DNA from: an uncultured Desulfovibrionaceae bacterium
GTDB taxonomy: Bacteria > Desulfobacterota > Desulfovibrionia > Desulfovibrionales > Desulfovibrionaceae
Length of the DNA stretch: 64,000 nt
Assembly: GCA_944325195.1 (NCBI GenBank)
Contig: CALUZB010000026.1
Span: 1 to 64,000, forward strand
Direction of reading: 5' to 3'
The position numbers and the translations under genes were made by a program. The notes beneath the pieces are model-generated. The model searched no databases, had not been told where the DNA came from, and saw nothing but the letters and a program-made list of their open reading frames with translations. Below are positions 59,101 through 64,000 of this stretch, piece after piece (position 1 is the first letter of the stretch; each line of letters begins with the position of its first letter).

Positions 59101-59263
59101 TGGCCCCGGGAAGGGAAGCCGATACGGAAATTGTCGGGAAATCCACATTGGGCAGATCGTTCACCGGAAGCGTGCGATAGCCCATCACTCCGAATAAAAA
59201 CAGACCGGCCATTAACAAGGTGGTGGCCACCGGGCGTTGGATGAAAAAAGCGGTAAAATTCAA
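56150..59263 (-). CDS. RND efflux pump inner-membrane transporter (AcrB/MdtB-like)
   Basis: 1037 residues: FFIQRPVATTLLMAG helix 1, two large periplasmic loops, transmembrane blocks at about 335-530 and 860-1020, and VGFVVDDAIVMLENI near 405 with the proton-relay Asp pair. Works with the adaptor encoded 247 bases upstream; no outer-membrane channel gene lies in the window. Probably exports drugs or toxic small molecules. Confidence 0.95.
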   Translation of the reverse strand: MNFTAFFIQRPVATTLLMAGLFLFGVMGYRTLPVNDLPNVDFPTISVSASLPGASPETMAASVATPLEKELGTIAGIDSITSQSTQGNTRITVQFDLDRNIDAAAQDVQSAISKATRRLPDGLSTPPTYRKVNPAEQPILFISFSSPTLPLTQVNEYAETMVAQRISMVSGVAQVQVWGKQKYAVRARLDPRLLAFRGIALEEVADAITLGNVLTPTGSLDGANQSQNIQTSSQLLNAAEFRPLIVTWRNGSPVRLSELGDVEDSVEEDKVAAWRNDDRSITLAVERQPGSNTIEVVDAIKEILPTIEAQIPASVNINIQYDRSQSIRESVADVKFTLILTVILVVGVIFVFLRTASATIIPSLALPISIIGTFAAMKALGYSIDNISLMALTLAVGFVVDDAIVMLENIVRHLEMGKTPLQAALDGAREITFTILSMTVSLAAVFLPVLFMGGIIGRLFQEFAAVIMIAIALSGLVSLTLTPMLCSRFLTPGIRREGRSNRIYELFEIWFERLTAFYQKTLELCLRHHRATFFFSLFLLGLTVLLFIITPKGFLPSADTGRLMIFTEANQSISFEGMVKEQRSLQKIVMEHPDLDSTMSMLGSGNSGRNSGTISMNLKEFSRREHSADEVANQLRPKVNALPGVKAFVVNPPLINIGGRMGKGLYQYTLQHPDLETLYQSAALFEEKLKALPILQEVSSDMQLNNPELQMEINRDKASAMGISAQSIDRTLQLAFASSEVSTIYAPVNDYQVIMELKPEFKRDANVLSSYVYVRSEHGGLAPLSTIVSFKQAAGPLMVNHSGQFPSVTFGFNLRPGVSLGQAVQEVESLADQTLPGEIIRQFQGTAQAFQDSLGGMAILLALSILVIYMVLGILYESFIHPITILSGLPSAACGALLTLLIFRVDLSLYSFVGIIMLVGIVKKNAIMMIDFALEAQRHEHKSARDAIFQGCMVRFRPIMMTTMAALMGTLPIAVGFGVGGESRQPLGLAVVGGLLFSQIITLYFTPVYFIYLDKFARAGRFHIRNLFVSARRFFRG

Positions 59264-59510
59264 AGCGCCTCCTTAAACCAGATTAACTTTGAAATTTGAT
59301 TATTCTTACTGGAACATTTTCAGATTGAAACGGGTAACATTTCAATCCTTGCGCCGTTGTTCATTTCGCGGAGAAAGCGGTTTTTTCCACTTATTTCCGG
59401 CGCGGGCGTCCGCTGTGCAGCCGCCGGGCAAATTAAACAGGCGCAAGGGGGTGGGGCGGTTTCGGCAAGACCACTTGTACGCGCTCTCGACAACCGACAT
59501 TTCACAAACT

Positions 59511-60686
59511 TCAGGCCTTACCGGGCGCAGCCGCTTCTCCGGACGGCTGGGGATCCGGTTTAAGAATTTCCACTTCGGTTCCCGGAGTGAGGCGGATCTG
59601 GCCGCTGGTCACCACCAGTTCGCCCTCGCTCAGACCCTTGACAATCACCGTTTCCCGCTCTGTGCTGTATCCGGGCGTGACCAGCTTCATTTCCGCCACA
59701 TGAACGGTCTTCCCCTGCTCAGTCCGGACCGGTTCAACCACATAAACGTATGGTCCACGCTGGCTTTGCTGAATGGCCTCGCTGGGAATGATGATTGCGT
59801 CGGCGATATTGTCCAGCCGCAACTCCACATCCACGAATTGCCCGGGCCACAAGTTCTCATCTTCATTAGCGAAAATCGCCTTGAGCAGGATAGTGCCGGT
59901 GGGCGAGTTGACTGCATTGTCGATGAACGAAAGTGTCCCGCTTTCCGGCTCGAAAGTAGACTGGGGCGGCCGTGCCAGCACCGGCAACTCAACGGATTTC
60001 ATCCGGGCCCGAATTCGGTTCAGGTAAAGTTCCGGTACCGGAAAAGTTACGCGCACCGGCCGGATCTGCTCGATAGTGACCAGGGGCGTGTCGGCATTGG
60101 CCTGAATGATGTTGCCCCGATGCACCAGGATCCGTCCGGTGCGTCCGCTGATCGGGGCGCGGATATTGCAATATTCCAACTGCAACTGGGCGCTGGCCAG
60201 AGCCGCCTGGTCGGAGCGCACGGTTGCCTCAAGCGCATCGGCATTGGCCACGGCCTGTTCATATTCCTCGCGGCTCACGGCTTGCTTGTTGATTAATGAA
60301 CTATAGCGGCGTAAATCTTCCCTGGCCTTGTTCAGAGTGGCCTGATCGCGCTGCAGAATGGCTTTGGCTTCGTTGACCCTGGCTGTATAAGGGCGCGGGT
60401 CGATTGTGAACAGGGGTGCGCCCTCCTTTACAAAGGAGCCTTCCGCAAAGAAAATTTCAGTTATCTCGCCCTCAACCCGCGACTTTATTTCCACTGTGGA
60501 GAATGATTCCACAGCTCCTACCGTATGGATTTTCTCTTCAATGTTTCCCTTCCGGGCGCTGGCTACAAAAACCGGCGCGGCTTGGGGCGTGTAGCCTACC
60601 GGCTTGCTGTTAAAAAGCAGAAAGCAGACCAGAAGGGCCGCTGCCAGCCCCGCGCCTGCAAGCAGGTGTATTTTCCTGAGTTTCAA
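59511..60686 (-). CDS. RND membrane fusion protein (HlyD/AcrA-like)
   Basis: 391 residues. N-terminal anchor (about 8-25, LLAGAGLAAALLVCFLLF), lipoyl half GEITEIFFAEGSFVKEGAPLFTIDPRPY, a coiled-coil hairpin (about 105-170), second half IRAPISGRTGRILVHRGN, beta-barrel and Pro-rich tail. Bridges the pump and an outer-membrane channel. Confidence 0.94.
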   Translation of the reverse strand: MKLRKIHLLAGAGLAAALLVCFLLFNSKPVGYTPQAAPVFVASARKGNIEEKIHTVGAVESFSTVEIKSRVEGEITEIFFAEGSFVKEGAPLFTIDPRPYTARVNEAKAILQRDQATLNKAREDLRRYSSLINKQAVSREEYEQAVANADALEATVRSDQAALASAQLQLEYCNIRAPISGRTGRILVHRGNIIQANADTPLVTIEQIRPVRVTFPVPELYLNRIRARMKSVELPVLARPPQSTFEPESGTLSFIDNAVNSPTGTILLKAIFANEDENLWPGQFVDVELRLDNIADAIIIPSEAIQQSQRGPYVYVVEPVRTEQGKTVHVAEMKLVTPGYSTERETVIVKGLSEGELVVTSGQIRLTPGTEVEILKPDPQPSGEAAAPGKA

Positions 60687-60689
60687 AGC

Positions 60690-61172
60690 TTACTCCAACC
60701 CTAACGGTGACGTGAGGTGTTGAATAGGGGTGAGCGCATGGGGGGTTATTTGATTTATGTTCACGCCCACAAGCCGCCACTGGTAAGACGGGGCTTTGCG
60801 CTCCGGGCAGTAGGTCAGGGCAATGGTGGCGGTTTGAACTGTTCCGTCGGCGGCGGTTGAAGTCGGCTTGAAGTCGGCGGCCCGGCGGGAAAAGGTTTCG
60901 CGCTCAACCGGCAGGAACGGACAGCCGATGCAGAAGTCTTCCGTGGTTGAGGGCTGCAATTCCAGCACCACTTCATAGAAATTGTCCATATTGCCCTCCA
61001 GACCACCTTGAACGGCCAGGCACTGGTTGACGATTTCCGCCCTGGTCCAGGTCCATGCAAATTGCTGCACCCCGCCCGGGGGCATGGGGGGGCTGCTTTT
61101 CCCGCATGCGGCAAGTCCAGCTGCAAGGGCGATTATCAAAAGCAGGGAAGACCATTTCTTGCTTATGTCCAT
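60690..61172 (-). CDS. Outer-membrane-type lipoprotein, unknown
   Basis: 160 residues from ATG 61172. Signal peptide with lipobox LAAC (Cys near 23); mature part has four Cys, two in DFCIGCPF. Family not recognised. It sits between mutS (overlap of 10 bases) and the adaptor gene, so it may belong to the efflux operon. Confidence 0.75.
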   Translation of the reverse strand: MDISKKWSSLLLIIALAAGLAACGKSSPPMPPGGVQQFAWTWTRAEIVNQCLAVQGGLEGNMDNFYEVVLELQPSTTEDFCIGCPFLPVERETFSRRAADFKPTSTAADGTVQTATIALTYCPERKAPSYQWRLVGVNINQITPHALTPIQHLTSPLGLE

Positions 61173-63865
61173 ATCTTTTTCCATTCCGTTATCAGATTAA
61201 TGGCCTCAAGCGGCGTGATGTTATCCGGATTAGTATCCCTCAGCACGGTAAGCAACGGGTGCTCCGGAGCGGCGGGCGGTTCCGGCGGCGCTGTTTCTTT
61301 CGGTTCAGGAGTCGGCTCCAAGGACGGCAACATGGTTTGAGTCGGCTCACCGATTTTTTCCAAAGCCGCAAGCGCTTCGCGTCGGCGCGAGCTTTGTTCC
61401 AATTGGGCCAGAATGGTTTTGGCCCGTTTTATCACAGATTGGGGAACCCCGGCAAGTCGAGCCACTTCAATGCCGTAACTGCGGTCGGAGGGCCCGGGCA
61501 CCAGGCGGCGCATAAACACAATTTCGCCGCCCTGCTCAGTGATGGCCACATTCATATTATATACGCCGGGGATTTTGCGCTCAAGCGCCACCAATTCGTG
61601 GTAGTGAGTGGCGAACAGGGTGCGGATTGCCCCGGTTTTGCGCAAGGCTAAATCTTCCGCCACGGCCCAGGCCAGCGACAATCCGTCAAAGGTACTGGTT
61701 CCCCGTCCGATTTCATCTAAAATCACCAGACTGGTTTTGCCGGCCTGGCGCAGAATGCGGGCGGTTTCCATCATTTCCACCATGAAGGTGCTCTGGCCGT
61801 GCGACAGATTGTCCGATGCGCCCACCCGGGAGAAAATCCGGTCACAAATACCTATTCTGGCTTCGCGGGCGGGCACATACGAGCCCATCTGGGCCAGCAG
61901 GCAGATTATTGCCGTCTGGCGCAAAATGGTGGATTTGCCCGACATATTCGGCCCGGTGATGAGCAGCACCCGGCGCTTGTCGTCCATGTGCAGATCGTTG
62001 GGCACAAACCCGGCTTCCCCCTGAATGGCTTCCACCACCGGATGCCGGCCTCCGTGAATATTTATGCCGGTACCCTGGTGCAGGGCCGGACGCACCCATT
62101 TGCGTTTTCTGGCCGTTTCAGCCAGCGCTTGGGCAAAATCGAGCAGGGCCAGCACCTCCGCCATCAGCATCAGGCGATCGCGTGCGCTTTCCATTGTCTG
62201 GCGCAAATTCTGGAACAGGGTGTATTCCAATCTATGTCGTTCTTCCGCGGCTGAAGCCAGTCTGTCTTCCAGTTCCTTCAGCTCAGGGGTAACGAAGCGC
62301 TCGGCATTGGCCAGAGTCTGTTTGCGGATAAAGTGCCCGGGCACGTTTTCCGCATTACTGTGGGTAAGCTCAAAATAGTAGCCGAATACCTTGTTATAGC
62401 CTTTTTTCAGGCGGGGAAGCGCTTGCTGTTCTTTTAAGAACAACTCTTCCAGCAGCTCGGCCCCGTGTTCAGTGAGGTCGATCAGCTCGTCCAGCCTATC
62501 GTTAAAGCCTTGTTTGAACAGACCGCCCTCGGTAATCGCCTGGGGAGCCGGTTCCAGCAGGGCTTTTTCCAACAGTCCGGAATAGTCGTCCAGATCGTCC
62601 CATTCTTTAAGCACCCGTTGCAGCAGACTGGGAAGCATATCGCCGCGCCATTCTCTGGCTGTGGGATAACCCGCATCGGGCAGAGCTGCTTTCTCCAGAA
62701 GGACGCGCAGCTTCGGCAACACCAACAGACTGTGCTTGAGGGCGGTGAAATCCTTAGGGCTGGCTTTGTTCAGAACTATGCGGGTGGTCAGCCTCTCGAT
62801 ATCATAGCTCTTTTCAAGAATGGAGCGCAAAGATTGACGCAAGCCGTCTCTTTCAGCAAAAAACTGCACGGCGTCAGCGGTCATTTCAATCATACGCCAG
62901 TCGCGGAAGGGGTGGCGCAGGCGCTCTTCCAGCAGCCGCCCGCCCATGGGGGTAAGGGTTTCGTCCAGCACCGCCCACAGAGTGCCGGCCCCCTTGCGCC
63001 CATCCAGGCGCCGGAAAATTTCCAGATTGCGCTCGGTGATGTCGTCGATAATCAAATGCTTGCTTAAATTCAGCGGCTTAAACGCCTTGAGGTGAGTGAG
63101 CTGCTTGCGCTGAATTTGGGAAGAATAGAAAATCAGGGCCCCGCAGGCTTTGACCAGTTCGCTTCCGGCGGTGAGGCCAACCGCGCCCAATTCAGCTATA
63201 TTCTGGGCTTTCAGAATCCGCTCTTCAGACAGAGCGGAGTTGAAGGCGCTGCGCTCAGGCTGGCGCACCGGGACTATCCCCACCAGTTCCTGTTTGTTCG
63301 GAAGCCGGAAATCAGCGGGAATGATCAGCTCGCGGGGGGCGAGTTTATAAACCCATTGCCAGAGGTCTTCCTGTCGCCCCGATTCCAGCCCGGCCCATTC
63401 TCCGGTGGAGAAATCGAGCCAGGCAAAGGCGCCGTTACCGCTGCCCGCGTTCCAATAAAATGCGCCCAGATAGTTGTGTTGTTTTGCCGAAAGGTTGGAG
63501 TCTTCCACCGCCAGGCTGGGGGTTCTGATTTCAGACAGACCGCGTTTCACCAGCCCCTTGGCGGCTTTAGGGTCTTCCAACTGTTCGCAGATAGCAACAT
63601 GGTAGCCTTTATCCAGAAGCTGGGAAATATAGCTTTCGGCATTGCGCCAGGGCACGCCCGCCATAGGGATTTTATCAGCCGCACCGGGGTTGCGACAGGT
63701 CAGGGCTATGCCCAACTCCCGTGCGGCAACTTGGGCGTCTTCAAAAAACAACTCGTAGAAATCCCCCATGCGATAAAAGAGCAGGGCGTCCGGACACTCC
63801 TGTTTAATGCTCGCATATTGCTCAAACATCGGGGTGAGCTTCTTAGCTTCAGTTAAATCTTGCAT
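61163..63865 (-). CDS. mutS: DNA mismatch repair protein MutS
   Basis: About 900 residues. N-terminal mismatch-binding motif (RMGDFYELFFEDA), connector and clamp domains, then ATPase ITGPNMSGKSTILRQ (Walker A), VILDEIGRGTSTFDG (Walker B) and ATHYHELVAL. The tail has a Pro/Glu-rich linker and a short terminal helix. ATG 63865 is preferred; an in-frame GTG at 63880 is also possible. Confidence 0.97.
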   Translation of the reverse strand: MQDLTEAKKLTPMFEQYASIKQECPDALLFYRMGDFYELFFEDAQVAARELGIALTCRNPGAADKIPMAGVPWRNAESYISQLLDKGYHVAICEQLEDPKAAKGLVKRGLSEIRTPSLAVEDSNLSAKQHNYLGAFYWNAGSGNGAFAWLDFSTGEWAGLESGRQEDLWQWVYKLAPRELIIPADFRLPNKQELVGIVPVRQPERSAFNSALSEERILKAQNIAELGAVGLTAGSELVKACGALIFYSSQIQRKQLTHLKAFKPLNLSKHLIIDDITERNLEIFRRLDGRKGAGTLWAVLDETLTPMGGRLLEERLRHPFRDWRMIEMTADAVQFFAERDGLRQSLRSILEKSYDIERLTTRIVLNKASPKDFTALKHSLLVLPKLRVLLEKAALPDAGYPTAREWRGDMLPSLLQRVLKEWDDLDDYSGLLEKALLEPAPQAITEGGLFKQGFNDRLDELIDLTEHGAELLEELFLKEQQALPRLKKGYNKVFGYYFELTHSNAENVPGHFIRKQTLANAERFVTPELKELEDRLASAAEERHRLEYTLFQNLRQTMESARDRLMLMAEVLALLDFAQALAETARKRKWVRPALHQGTGINIHGGRHPVVEAIQGEAGFVPNDLHMDDKRRVLLITGPNMSGKSTILRQTAIICLLAQMGSYVPAREARIGICDRIFSRVGASDNLSHGQSTFMVEMMETARILRQAGKTSLVILDEIGRGTSTFDGLSLAWAVAEDLALRKTGAIRTLFATHYHELVALERKIPGVYNMNVAITEQGGEIVFMRRLVPGPSDRSYGIEVARLAGVPQSVIKRAKTILAQLEQSSRRREALAALEKIGEPTQTMLPSLEPTPEPKETAPPEPPAAPEHPLLTVLRDTNPDNITPLEAINLITEWKKIWT

Positions 63866-63883
63866 AATCCGTTCAAACACGCG

Positions 63884-64000
63884 TTAATTGTTCAGTTTGC
63901 GTCTGAACAATGCGGAATGCCAGCTGCGACATTTGGGGCAGGCAAAAAACAGACTGGGGCGGGTAAAGCCGCAGCTTGAGCAGACAAAGAGCTTGGCGTT
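63884..64000 (-). CDS. C-terminal zinc ribbon of a LapB (YciM)-like protein (partial)
   Basis: 38 residues enter from the right edge and end at TAA 63884-63886, just before mutS. KLFVCSSCGFTRPSLFFACPKCRSWHSA has two CxxC pairs in a rubredoxin-like ribbon, as at the end of LapB, which follows TPR repeats. A RadA-type ribbon is less likely as it would be N-terminal. Confidence 0.65.
   Translation of the reverse strand, partial: NAKLFVCSSCGFTRPSLFFACPKCRSWHSALFRRKLNN

Noticed and set aside
1-64000. CRISPR array
   Set aside because: No regularly spaced direct repeats of 24-40 bp were seen; the repeated palindromes are isolated or in pairs.

Overview
The window is chromosomal DNA of a motile Gram-negative bacterium carrying most of a Mu-like transposable prophage. 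Host genes (fliM, a cheZ-like gene, queD, dnaE, mutS, an RND pump, Sec-exported flavodoxins) and the phage type fit a Desulfovibrio-like deltaproteobacterium. That assignment is inference from gene content, not a database match.

Positions 1 to 41841 are prophage; its other end lies left of the window. The layout has two divergent arms around a Cro/CI-type repressor (33827-34345, minus). The early arm runs rightward: Ner-position HTH protein, winged-helix and coiled-coil proteins, transposase A, ATPase B, Gam, gp16-like, XRE regulator, DUF2786 protein. The late arm runs leftward from a Mor/C-type activator: holin, endolysin, Rz/Rz1, gp25/26/27-like, terminase, portal, MuF head protein with a nuclease-like C-terminus, gpG; then protease/scaffold, lambda-D/E-like decoration and capsid proteins, gp36, gp37 and a P2-type contractile tail; then baseplate W-J-I, tail fibres, and a com-dam pair. 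Three late units each start with the same motif, CTTTCAAAGAC, 18 bp upstream of a -10-like hexamer. Accessory islands sit between the late units. Two of them carry a different antirepressor-like gene (Rha type, BRO-N type) coupled to an almost identical 82-residue partner.

The right prophage end interrupts a metallophosphoesterase gene. The phage terminal bases TGA supply its stop codon, and the last part of that gene is missing from this window.

To the right lies host DNA. 42.7-48.2 kb holds an exported flavodoxin, an OmpR-type two-component system and, divergently, a periplasmic SUMF1-flavodoxin fusion with a DUF4405 membrane protein, which looks like an extracytoplasmic redox module. Then come fliM, tRNA-Met, queD, a 650-base gene-free stretch containing a 172-bp relative of a prophage gene junction, and a leftward block: lapB-like fragment, mutS, lipoprotein, RND adaptor and pump, cheZ, HAD phosphatase, dnaE.

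The observations most worth follow-up are: a hairpin that buries the dam start codon beside com; a second copy of the MuF toxin tip with a covarying hairpin; the duplicated antirepressor cassette; a perfect 48-bp palindrome inside the repressor gene with a spaced copy elsewhere; and the repeated late promoter.
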